Assembly (NCBI RefSeq): GCF_964355755.1
Contig: NC_092674.1
Coordinates: 12,281,001-12,345,000, forward strand
Direction of reading: 5' to 3'
Source of the DNA: Antedon mediterranea
Taxonomy: Eukaryota; Echinodermata; Crinoidea; Comatulida; Antedonidae
DNA length: 64,000 nt
Shown: in pieces, positions 56,801-64,000 of the stretch
Layout: every line of letters starts with the position of its first letter
How positions within the stretch are numbered: the stretch's first letter is position 1
The notes under the pieces: generated by a model
Databases searched by the model: none
The model's input: only the letters and a program-made list of their open reading frames with translations
Told to the model about the DNA's origin: nothing
Translations under genes and position numbers: made by a program

Positions 56801-59602
56801 GGATTAAAAAAAATATTGTATACCTTTATAAAATATTTCGTTGCAGTGTTATAGATAAGGGTTTGCATAATTTGATTAATGTTTTGATTTAATTATTAAA
56901 TTTAATATATTAGCTGAATATTATTTAACAGCGTGGTAACCTGAATAGCAGAATAAAATCTGAGTTTTCTAGAACTAAACAATTCAGATATATCTGAAAT
57001 CCGAGTTTTCTAGACACCCATTAAACAGTGCATACATTTATTGTAATCTTTATCAGGATTTTCTTTTCTTTATTTATTTATCCAAATTGTGAGAAATAGC
57101 AAATTAACAAGAGTGTAGGAGATCACAAAAATATTGAGAGATAACACTCATACAATTATTGGAAGAGTTGGGAGGTCTGAGTTAGTCTGGAAGTTAGCAT
57201 ACAGCCAGCTGTCTTCACTTACCTTCAATTGTATTTGCCAACTCTTTTTCATCAGATTTTCTGAGCGCTTTAACAAGTTGCGAACGCTTGGACTCAGAAG
57301 TTGATAATTTCATGGCCCAAGCATTCAGCATTTTATAAATCATGTTAACTTTATTATCAGGATTATCTTGTTTAAAATGATCGATATCTGCCATGGTAAA
57401 CTCAAGATTTACTGCTAGTTGTTCCCAATTACCAAAAACCTTAGTGGCTATGTTGATTAATTCTTTGGTTGTTATATCTATATAAAATAAGACATTCTCA
57501 TAATTTGTAAAACGCTCAATGCGAAAGGAGATACATAAAACACAGTGTTCACAGACAGCTCCAGCATGTCTATGTCATAATTGTCTCCAAATCACTGTGC
57601 ACAGGCTTAATTGAATCTTTGGCTGAAATATTTTCAGGAAATATTATTAACAACTTTGCTACTGACATTTGGCAAACACGTTTTCATTTTTAAAAACACA
57701 CACACACAAACCCTTTCACATTTCAGCCAAATCTGTAATATGAAAAACCCAGCAAATCAGTGTAAACTGTACCTCTATAGTATAAAGGTTGTTAAAGAAT
57801 ATTCATACCTGATGATGTGATATCTATGAATGGTAAAGGTCCGCCTAAAAAAGGAAAATACATGAGTAAAAAACAGTTAATTTTGAAGGGTGTTACAACC
57901 GCTAACAACAGCTAATGTCGAAACAACTGTTAATGTAGAACAATCCACCGCTAATGTAGTAAAACCGCCAGCTAATGTAGAAACAACAATAGCTTATGTA
58001 GTAAATAAAATCAACACGAGCTAATGTAGAAACGGTCAACATGTTATGTAGTAACGAAAATTGCCTCCCAGCTTATGTAGTTACTATCGCCATCTAATGT
58101 AGAAAATATTTCACTAAATCATGTGCAAATGCATCGATCTTTACTTAGCTATCAGTCTTTCCACCTCTTGTAAGCAACCAACTTTCTAAACGACCACGCA
58201 TCGTAATCAACCATCTCTGTTTTTTGCTTTTCATAATCGACCACCTCTCATAAGCAACTACCACTCTTAACGACCACACCTCTCGTAGTAACGACCAACT
58301 CTTGTAAATGACCCCCTCTATTGAACGACCACCATCACTGTTAAGGGACCGCTTCTCATTTATTTTTTGTCTCAGGACATGTCTACCAAATTCGGTGCCT
58401 AAACAGGGACGATGGTCGTTCAATAGAGGTGGTACTGTAACTTTCGAGAGGTCGTTCTGACGGGAGATGGTCGATTATGAGAAGAGGTCCTTTAATAGAG
58501 GTCGTTAAGAGATGTGGCTGCTTAAGAGAGGTGGTCGATTATGAGAAGCAGTCCCTTAATAGAGGTGGTGGTCGTTCAATAGAGGTGGTCCTTTAATAGA
58601 GAGAAATAGGTCTTAAAAGATACGGTCACTAACGAGAGGTGTGGTCGTTAAAAGAGGTGGTCGCTTACGAGAGGTGGTCGATTATGAGAGGTGATGATTC
58701 CTTACGAGAGGTGGTCCATTATGAGAAGCGGTCCTTAACGGAGATGGTTGCTTATGATGTGTGGTCGTTTGAGAAAGTTGGTTGCATACGGAAAGTGGAA
58801 AGACTGACAGACTAAGTAAAGATCGATGTATTTGCACATGATTTATGTATATATAATATATATCGTTTCAAATTAATTATATATATATAAACAAATAAGG
58901 CAAAGAATATTAATTCTAACCGCCAGGTGATATACTGAAATTTAATTAATTTGAAACGATAAAGATGAGGAAATCTGTGAGAATGAGAAAAAGTCGCCCC
59001 AACCGAGACTCGAACTCAGACCGCCTCATTTTATTTTACTTCTATGACCAAAATATAGACCAAAAAAATTGTTAAAAATGATAAAATACAAAAATAACTT
59101 TTGTAACTATTAAAACATTTCAGACAAAAAGCAAGGTAATTTTACATTAATAGAAAGATATATTATGATTTAAACAATCTAGGAAATCTGCAAATAAATC
59201 TATAACAGTATTGATTTCAAAAACTTGATATTCCATGGGGAGGGTTCTAGTTGAATAGGCTTGTCTAATTAAATTCATCTAAGATGTAAATATCTGATTA
59301 AGGCGTATAGTAAAAAACAAAACCAAAATTACAAAAGACTGTTGAATTGTATCTTATAATAGGACTGACAATTACAGTACTACTTGATAAAAGAATCCAT
59401 GATCATTAAGATTTAATTATTTCTATTTTTTTTAACAAGCAATCACAATTATTATTTTTTATGTTCATTATTACCTTTCCAATCTTTGTTTTAAGTTTTC
59501 ATAGTACTTACCTTCCAGAATGTCAATGATTTCTTTTTTCTGATCTTTACCATATTTAGCACAACTGTTTTCATTATAGCAATCCAAGGCAGACTTTCCC
59601 GC
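42072..59602 (-). CDS. Ankyrin-death domain-Roc-COR-(death domain)x3 protein, 3' 21 exons
   Basis: ROCO-family GTPase with death domains, likely a cytosolic signalling scaffold. Exons in transcript order: 59602-59512, 57844-57809, 57477-57223, 56614-56449, 56074-55971, 55679-55560, 55234-55121, 54632-54457, 53611-53522, 53142-52864, 51483-51235, 50694-50509, 48990-48835, 48748-48467, 47935-47855, 45644-45428, 44993-44889, 44414-44223, 44130-43855, 43509-43186, 42343-42072. All junctions are GT/AG with matching phase, giving 1256 residues and TGA. Order: ankyrin end, death domain (about 43-127), Roc P-loop GLENVGKTS, WDFGGQ, GTHYE, COR (about 478-770), acidic linker, three death domains (967-1256). 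DAPK1 shares the ankyrin-Roc-COR-death domain plan but has a kinase and a single C-terminal death domain. The 5' end is outside the window or unseen. The mini-exon array lies inside this gene. Confidence 0.92.
42985..43075 (-). repeat. Possible tRNA-like SINE remnant
   Basis: On the minus strand TTAAGCTAATTTGGCTACCA is followed by CTCCTGGGTTCAATTCCTGT, a B-box-like end. No clear A box. In the intron between the last two exons. Confidence 0.3.
43186..43509 (-). CDS. ROCO gene exon: third death domain
   Basis: Encodes LLFICENVHQSWRRLAVRLG, IKWDNVNNIADKN, DAIMEVLVQWRNNC and MIKALKQQGRVDLADSL, a clear death-domain fold pattern, then a short tail rich in acidic residues. Introns on both sides are in the same phase (1) as those around the neighbouring death-domain exon, as expected if these exons arose by exon duplication. 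Confidence 0.9.
43855..44130 (-). CDS. ROCO gene exon: second death domain
   Basis: Encodes KVSREMDLSCRRFGVRLGLS, WSKVNTIFDNENQ, ATAKMLKHWRSNIG and VLCTALRQHGRNDLADLLF. It has the same length class and closing motif (RxDLAD) as the next exon, so the two are likely tandem relatives. Single-exon domain with phase-1 introns on both sides. Confidence 0.9.
44223..44993 (-). CDS. ROCO gene acidic linker exons
   Basis: Exons 44993-44889 and 44414-44223. Low-complexity Ser/Asp/Lys-rich sequence: SRDSTKQSIALDSDSDG, then PESDTDDDDDDDDDTVAK (a CAT/ATC microsatellite at 44332-44359 encodes the Asp run) and KGKTSLKSKVKGSSKQRS. Probably a disordered hinge between the COR part and the death domains. The microsatellite could vary in length without shifting frame. 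Confidence 0.85.
45428..45644 (-). CDS. ROCO gene exon after the mini-exon array
   Basis: 72 residues: VLTFLERELNYLSEKN, VKVKMYIPCVCGSKGEHTHM, FDKDVLPCGSRG, MEVKRYRNLFGDIVLK. The Cys and His spacing (CVC...HTHMH...C) could bind zinc, but this is only a pattern. It continues the COR C-terminal region that follows the COR-B part in many animal ROCO proteins. Confidence 0.85.
46038..47935 (-). repeat. 19-copy tandem array of an 81-nt exon with 20-nt spacers
   Basis: The period is 101 bp: an 81-nt block that encodes 27 residues (TDMMNAAGLPEDDDPKPS at its core) plus GTAAGTAATAGTACCCAAAG, a 20-nt spacer that begins GT and ends AG. The transcript-first copy (47855-47935) has a normal upstream acceptor (GATATTGCAG); the last copy (46038-46118) has a normal downstream intron. 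Copies differ at scattered positions, mostly missense, with no stop and no indel inside the 81-nt block; the one length change I saw is in a spacer near 47133. Unspliced reading through a spacer shifts frame and hits TAG in the next copy. Confidence 0.95.
47855..47935 (-). CDS. ROCO gene mini-exon (first copy of the array)
   Basis: 27 residues, phase 0 at both ends, donor AAC|GTAAGT. It joins the end of the COR exon (NNCRLFQ) to the exon starting VLTFLERE, giving TTIVRTDMMNAAGLPE then DDDPKPSICKN. As both ends are phase 0, inclusion of one, several or no copies keeps the frame. This is the copy with the best acceptor. Confidence 0.85.
48467..51483 (-). CDS. ROCO gene COR domain exons
   Basis: Exons 51483-51235, 50694-50509, 48990-48835 and 48748-48467. 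COR-A hallmarks are LPIKWLQVLQEIQKLRKDKL, FLEYLHDIGEILFYPDD and IVIDLMGVVDKFKTIIT. COR-B follows with MKQLWRNLNGGKLDERLLR, MIIFFVSLMQTFGLMCEK, FYVLSRLKPQRDD, FHDFDGYLPDDLFQRV. In ROCO proteins this domain dimerises and couples to the Roc GTPase. The intron between 50509 and 48990 contains the third Helitron. Confidence 0.9.
49221..50376 (+). mobile_element. Non-autonomous Helitron, copy 3
   Basis: Starts TCTATATATAAATTTACGTA after host A, and ends with hairpin GCGAGCGAAGCGAGCG, ACCATCTAG before host T. 1156 bp, no encoded helicase. Inserted in a ROCO-gene intron, opposite to transcription. Long stretches match copies at 1428-2621 and 7397-9871. Confidence 0.88.
51503..51858. mobile_element. 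Solo LTR with 5-bp target duplication
   Basis: Begins TGTAACATGGTGGGACC and ends GACTACCGTTACA, with ATCAC duplicated exactly at 51498-51502 and 51859-51863. 356 bp, with an internal AATAAA near 51780. No internal domain remains, so it is the product of LTR-LTR recombination. The ends fit a Ty3/gypsy-type element. It lies in the ROCO intron just upstream of the COR exon. Confidence 0.88.
52864..54632 (-). CDS. ROCO gene Roc GTPase exons (G3 to G4 part)
   Basis: Exons 54632-54457, 53611-53522 and 53142-52864. The first carries the G3/switch II motif MNFWDFGGQPIYHVIQR. The second carries MVSYAVVCVVFNLKQDLDAP (core strand). The third has LEFILFWIRSVFVN and IMLIGTHYESLGKTEQERQQ, where GTHYE stands in the position of the base-specifying THxD/NKxD motif. 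A Glu instead of Asp is unusual and may alter nucleotide preference. Confidence 0.88.
53791..53818. repeat. (CT)n microsatellite
   Basis: Simple CT run in a ROCO intron. Confidence 0.95.
55121..56074 (-). CDS. ROCO gene insert exons inside the GTPase domain
   Basis: Exons 56074-55971, 55679-55560 and 55234-55121. After FNPVHLITDAMVKTTVC (probably the switch I region) the sequence becomes polar and low-complexity: CTPDPSNKQMLKETTQD, DVTVKQMLKSPRYTEGYTP, HEKEKNPTGASTSKQ, SSNPMPSPQKEG. About 100 residues separate the P-loop end from the WDFGGQ exon, more than a normal Roc spacing. KQMLK occurs in two of these exons, suggesting exon duplication. Confidence 0.82.
56449..56614 (-). CDS. ROCO gene exon with Roc P-loop
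   Basis: Encodes EEILARGPDAVKAFQNALEE, GRTIFVGLENVGKTSTITSLL: a hydrophobic strand followed by the Walker A/G1 motif GxxxxGKTS. All residues for phosphate binding are intact. Confidence 0.9.
57223..57477 (-). CDS. ROCO gene exon: first death domain
   Basis: Encodes 85 residues: ELINIATKVFGNWEQLAVNL, MADIDHFKQDNP, MIYKMLNAWAMKLS and QLVKALRKSDEKELANTIE. The six-helix death-domain signature (W in helix 2, L..W in helix 4, L..AL in helix 5) is plain. It lies directly N-terminal to the GTPase, a position not found in DAPK1. The small exon 57844-57809 (GGPLPFIDITSS) links it to the ankyrin end. Confidence 0.9.
57885..58112. repeat. Degenerate AGCTAATGTAGAAAC repeats
   Basis: About eight imperfect copies of (A)GCTAATGTAG(A/T)AA(A)C with variable spacing, directly next to the TIR element at 58113. 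May be part of that element. Confidence 0.7.
58113..58848. mobile_element. TIR element with GAGAGGTGGTCG subterminal repeats
   Basis: Left end AAATCATGTGCAAATGCATC is mirrored at the right by GATGTATTTGCACATGATTT; the arms extend at least 80 bp (GATCTTTACTTAG, CAGTCTTTCCAC, GCAACCAACTTTCT). The interior is filled with degenerate GGTCGTTAA/GAGAGGTGGTCG units, inverted between the two halves. No transposase. It sits in the ROCO intron between 57844 and 59512. Confidence 0.8.
58925..59030 (-). repeat. tRNA-derived SINE, copy 2
   Basis: Minus strand reads GAGTCTCGGTTGGGGCGACT, TTTCTCATTCTCACAGATTTCC, TCATCTTTATCGTTTCAA, AATTTCAGTATATCA, matching the family member at 34017-34160. The A-box half has been lost. 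Confidence 0.75.
59512..59602 (-). CDS. ROCO gene exon: end of an ankyrin repeat region
   Basis: Encodes AGKSALDCYNENSCAKYG and KKEIIDILE, the closing pattern of an ankyrin unit (GKSALD...A...G...EIIDILE). Phase 0 at its upstream edge. Earlier ankyrin exons are expected at higher coordinates, but I found none before the window ends. Confidence 0.75.
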
Positions 59603-59844
59603 CTAACAATCAAAGGTTATAAATGTCATGTTATTATGTGATTACAAAATATATTATACTAAGCAGTCCTAAACATAATACAAAATTGTGCTTAAAATGT
59701 CACATAATTTGTAAGACCATACCCCCTTGTCATTTTTCTCCAGCATGTAAATGTAATGTTTATCTTGCTATTAAAACCATGGCAAACCTAGTGAAGGCTT
59801 ACTGTACCTATCCCTCTACCTACATTACATTTTGTATCATAGCT

Positions 59845-60300
59845 TAATTGCACTGCATAGTAAGTGAATGTGCATTTGATGTAATAAATAAGTATACATC
59901 TAACTTTCCATGGTTGAATGCCTAATTCGAATCCCACTGAGGACCACTTTTTTAAAGAATAATTTTTGTTTGTGCTGGTTATGACCGCCTTCCCTTTAAA
60001 CTAGAACTCTGTCAACATTCCGGGTCAAGATCATTAGTGTTGCAAACAAAACCAACAACAAACAAATATACAGGGGCAGTAAAAAAGTTTTCTATATGTT
60101 TACAAAAAAACTACTGTATAATGAAGTAAAACAATTGATGACATTACTATTACTATTATTAATTACAGAAATAAAAGAAAATAAGAATTAGATGTAACAG
60201 GCCTTTAACACTAAGTTCTGATTAAAATCCCAGTACAGTATTTATTAGTTACAGTAGAAAACGACAGTTGAATTGACAGATAAACAAAACAAACAAGCAT
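59845..60300 (+). repeat. Direct repeat, copy A
   Basis: Shares with 61976-62520 the blocks GTAATAAATAAGTATACATC, CCATGGTTGAATGCCTAATT, CGAATCCCACTGAGGACCAC, CATTCCGGGTCAAGATCATT and AACAGGCCTTTAACACTAA. GAATGCCTAATTCGAATCCC resembles a tRNA B box, so the unit may be a SINE-like element. Confidence 0.85.
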
Positions 60301-60389
60301 TAATATATCTAAGGGACTATTTAACAGTGATTTGGACTATATGACCTTTTTATACATATATAGTATGTGGTGGTTTCTATAAAGTTTGA

Positions 60390-60975
60390 ATTGAAACTGG
60401 CTACCTGTTTATTTACAATTTGTTCATTTGTTAATTGGTGTGAGAATATGAACTTAATACTTAATATTACTAAAACCAAAGAGATGATAATAGATTTTCG
60501 TAAAACCGCAGTTGAACATAATGTAATAACTATTAAAGAAACCAAGGTTGAAAGAGTAACCCAATACAAATACTTAGGTACTATAATTGACAACAAATTA
60601 AAATGGGAGAAACTCTCTCATGATTTCCAAGAAGGCATCTCAAAGGCTCTACTTTCTCAGAAAACTCAAGCAAATTAGAGTTGATAACACTATTTTAATT
60701 CTATTTTATCAAAGTATTATTCAAAGTATTTTATCTTTTAGCATTGGATGTTTTTATGGTAACTTTACTGAAAATGATAAGAAAAATATTAAGACGATAA
60801 TGTAATTTTTAAATAGTTTTACCTTTTTAACAGTATTTGTAACTTTTTATCTTGTATTTTTAATCTGTTATAATACTGCATGTTTTAAATTGTTGCAATA
60901 TTGTTGTTTTAATCTACCAAGCAAAGTGAATTTCCATTTTTATGGACAAATAAAATTTCTTGAATCTTGAATCAA
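60390..60975 (+). pseudogene. 5'-truncated non-LTR retrotransposon, RT C-terminus
   Basis: FVNWCENMNLILNITKTKEM, IDFRKTA, VTQYKYLGTIIDNKLKW then, after a frameshift near 60610, SQRLYFLRKLKQIRVDNTIL and FYQSIIQSILSFSIGCFYG. This is the RT palm-to-thumb end of CR1/L2/jockey-like elements. The 3' tail TAAAATTTCTTGAATCTTGAATC is typical of such copies. Not functional. Confidence 0.85.
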
Positions 60976-61289
60976 TTCAATTGACCTTATAAACAATTTA
61001 CCTATTTTGAGAATGGAATAGTCTAAACAGTACACTGCTCAGCAGAATATTTGTGGCTGTGTGCACTGTTCTGTGACGAGTGCCAAAATAGCTGTTTTCT
61101 GAATTGTCCTTTTTCGCTAAAAGGAATCCATATGCCTATTCTGCTGTTGGTTATTTTAAGTGTTTTTGTTGGTGTTATTTATTATTCCAAAATAAAGATA
61201 TATTTCAATTATAAAATAAAAGTCATTCGTTATCGTGAATGTGTTTGTATTATCAACATTGTTAATCACGAATGGAGCCTCGGCATTTG

Positions 61290-61960
61290 AGCTGCTGTGT
61301 ACCGGATAAAGTGAAAAAAAAAACATTTTTTCAAAAATGATTACACACTTCATGGATAAACCCATTTTGGGCGAGTTCCTAAGAGTTTGATGTTTGATGA
61401 TTTGGTACAGGAAACAACTGCTCTCTTTATTTATTGTTTTAGCATATTCTACTGTGTATTTATTGTCAGTCCGAGTCCGTATCACGTATTTCTAACTCAG
61501 CTGAACGCTATTAGACGACATACGCGCCGAGTATATAGCCGAATAGGGGGAAACTGCCTGAGCTTATGTACAGGATAAAGTTGCTGTCATTGGTGTTTTT
61601 GTCATTACCAATATATACTTCTGCCATTAAAAAAAGATTCAACCTTGTATCGCTTCACATGAATAAACCCATTTGGGCGTGTCCCTAAAATGTTGCTGTT
61701 TGGCGCCCCGTACAGGATAAAGTTGCTGTCATTGGTGATGTAATCATTAGTAGCCCACTGCGAATGATATCCAAAAAAGTTTATCCTTGTATCGCTTCAC
61801 ATGAATAAATGCATTTTTACCCCACTATGTTATGATCCCCACATGCCCCATGTACAGGCTGTGACCCGGCAGCAATGTCGAATATTGCATCTCACCCTAA
61901 TACGCACCTAACTATATCATCAAACTTTTTGTATCTTTTCACATGAATAAATCTTCCGGG
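61290..61960. repeat. Degenerate 150-bp tandem units
   Basis: At least three imperfect copies of a unit with GTACAGGATAAAGTTGCTGT, CTTGTATCGCTTCACATGAA and TAAACCCATTTGGGCG, separated by diverged sequence. Confidence 0.65.
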
Positions 61961-61975
61961 CGCCCGGTCTATAAT

Positions 61976-62520
61976 AATTGCACTGCATAGTAGGCCTAAG
62001 TGATGTGCAATTGATGTAATAAATAAGTATACATCTAACTTTCCATGGTTGAATGCCTAATTCGAATCCCACTGAGGACCACTTTTTTAAAGAATAATTT
62101 TTTTTTTGTGCTGGTTATGACCGCCTTCCCTTTAAACTAGAACTCTGTCAACATTCCGGGTCAAGATCATTAGTGTTGCAAACAAAACCAACAACAAACA
62201 AATATACAGGGGCGGTAAAAAAGTTTTCTATACATTTAAAAAAAAATTAACTATAATGAAGTAAAACAATTAATGACATTCCTGAAATTTGATTACTGAG
62301 CAATTGATCTGACTTAATGTTTACACTAATATTTAATTACAAAAAAAAGAAAATTAGAATTAGATGTTAACAGGCCTTTAACACTAAATTCTGATTAACT
62401 ATCTCTCAGTATTTATTACATTGTTATTATCTCAATATTAGTTACAGTAGAAAAGCATTAAACAAATCCTCCGACGACAGTTGAATTGACAAACAAACAA
62501 AACCAACAAGCAAACAAACA
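61976..62520 (+). repeat. Direct repeat, copy B
   Basis: Second copy of 59845-60300, with small insertions (for example around 62290 and 62410). The pair flanks about 1.7 kb holding the RT fragment and the 150-bp units. Confidence 0.85.
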
Positions 62521-63240
62521 ACAAACATACAGGGGCGAAAACATAACCTCCTAGACAGAGGGAATAAAAGTGTTCATTCTAATCAGTCTCAAATTGTCTA
62601 AAACATTTGTTGATTAGATTAACTGAACAATTTGACCACAAAAATCATTTTGCTTTAAATCCAAATCCTTTTTGGACACTGTACATCCAGCTGAAATAAA
62701 TTAGGATTTTGTTAATATGTATATATAATGAGCAACTGAGAGGATAAATTTAATATCAAATGATATTTCAACAACTACAATTTAAAGAAATATACAACAA
62801 ATACCTAATGTACTTTTATCATTTATTATATGTATTTAATTATGTATAATACTTCAGTTTACAGTTTAGTAAAATATGAGAAAAATAGCAATAAAGGAAG
62901 CATGGTTCTGTTTATTTGTGATTATAAACAATTCAATTTAGATTTACAATTTAACAACACAATGTGAATACTGTAATGAAAAAAAAAGAAATATTAATCA
63001 CTATACAATTTGTTTGGGAGTATCATTTTCATTTTAATATTCATACAAATATTCAAACAAATATACAGGTACATGGTGGATGGTCAATAGATTGCTTGTG
63101 CATCAGACAAGAACAAACTAGCCTGTAATTATTGTCAATGATAATACTAAACCTTTTTCATTATATAATGTAAAAAAAAGAATAGAACATCAATATTATT
63201 AACATAATTTCATTACTAGAAATCTGGTAACAGATTAAGA

Positions 63241-64000
63241 AATCTAAAACCAACTCTAACATACTTTCCAACTCAATTGATCAGGCTAATGGTGAAGATG
63301 AAATTTGTGAACAATGGGCTAATCATTATGAATCATTATTTAATTGTATCTCTGATGTTTCCAATGAAAAGTTTGTTAATGATACGTTATATACACATGC
63401 ATACGACTGTTTATGTACTAATTCTTTGCAAGTTAATGATTTTATTAATAAACTCCCCATGGGTAAATCCCCTGGATTTGATGGTTTGACAGGCGAACAC
63501 ATTATGTATGCGAGTAAGCAAATTTCTGTAGTCCTGCAGTATATGCTTTAATGCCATGATATCTCATGGTCATGTGACAAAAGAGATATCTAAAGTTGTG
63601 CTCATACCAATTGTGAAATCTAAAACAGGGGACATTATAAGTAAAGACAACTACCGTCCAATTGCGCTTGCATGCGTGATGTCTAAAGTGTTTGAGTCTA
63701 TTTTGATTTATATGTGTGGTGATACACTCGAATCAAATGACCGACAGTATGCGTTTAAAAATGGTCATTCAACTGAAACATGTATTTTTATTCTTAAACA
63801 GACAATCGAATTTTATAATAGAAATGGTAGTCCGATTTATGCCTGTTTTTTAGATGCCTCCAAAGCATTTGATCGTAATAATCATTGGACACTGTACAAG
63901 AAACTGATTAATAGGGGAACCCCCTTATGTGTAGTTAGAGTTCTTGTGTCTTGGTATACCAATCAAAGGTTTCATGTTCGGTGGGGAAAGTCATTGTCTA
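63241..64000 (+). mobile_element. Non-LTR retrotransposon reverse transcriptase (partial, runs off window)
   Basis: Frame 1 gives EQWANHYESLFNC, VNDFINKLPMGKSPGFDGLT and GEHIMYASKQISVVLQY. After a break near 63540 the RT continues with KEISKVVLIPIVKSK, DNYRPIALACVMSKVFE, QYAFKNGHSTETC and YACFLDASKAFDRNNH. These are RT blocks 0-3 of a CR1/L2/jockey-like ORF2. The frameshift suggests a dead copy. The catalytic FADD block, if present, is outside the window. Confidence 0.88.

Larger units (their letters stand above)
59603..64000. other. Repeat-rich region beyond the last visible ROCO exon
   Basis: No further ROCO exon seen. It contains a direct repeat pair (59845-60300 and 61976-62520), a non-LTR fragment, short tandem units and an RT fragment at the edge. 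The stretch 62530-63240 looks featureless. Confidence 0.6.

Noticed and set aside
62615-62690. Possible minus-strand exon after TTATTTCAG
   Set aside because: One short frame without ankyrin or other motif and no good donor. Not enough to extend the ROCO gene.

Overview
The window reads as AT-rich nuclear DNA of an invertebrate animal. It has many short exons bounded by GT/AG introns, animal-specific protein families (integrin beta, SLC22, death-domain ROCO) and a dense load of eukaryotic mobile DNA (Helitrons, SINEs, non-LTR elements, MITEs, a solo LTR). The death-domain/ROCO architecture, the 5S-plus-tRNA composite SINE and the frequent AGGCCT hexamer make a marine deuterostome such as an echinoderm my best guess. 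That is inference, not proof. No bacterial-type features (operons, RBS, CRISPR) apply.

Layout. (1) 234-18108, + strand: 3' part of an integrin beta subunit gene, 14 exons in the window, 566 residues, from the middle of the beta-I domain to the NPxF/NPxY tail. Its introns hold a 20-bp minisatellite, two Helitrons, a 5S/tRNA composite SINE, two related MITEs and a three-copy 1.15-kb tandem repeat. (2) 18109-22926: 3' UTR and intergenic DNA with a non-LTR retrotransposon C-terminal remnant. (3) 22927-33118, + strand: a complete ten-exon SLC22-type organic ion transporter gene (545 residues) with a TATA box upstream and a near-perfect 37-bp hairpin in its 3' region. (4) 34894-38149, + strand: exons of an IQ-motif protein, split by a 2.4-kb inverted-repeat transposon with an 8-bp target duplication. 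(5) 38150-42000: a poly-G/poly-C transposon and a 44-bp minisatellite. (6) 42072-59602, - strand: 21 exons (1256 residues, 5' end missing) of an ankyrin-death domain-Roc-COR-death domain x3 protein, a ROCO-family signalling protein. One 81-nt exon of this gene has become a 19-copy array in which copies are separated by only 20 nt. (7) 59603-64000: repeats, a direct duplication and two non-LTR reverse transcriptase fragments, the last running off the window.

The genes are independent and do not form one pathway. The integrin is a cell-surface adhesion receptor, the SLC22 protein a plasma-membrane transporter, and the ROCO protein probably an intracellular GTP-regulated death-domain scaffold. 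The most unusual item is the tandem mini-exon array (46038-47935): 20-nt spacers that begin GT and end AG, too short for normal splicing, which would force copies to be used alternatively or skipped. Exon boundaries were set by eye from splice consensus, reading-frame continuity and family resemblance. No alignment or search could be run.
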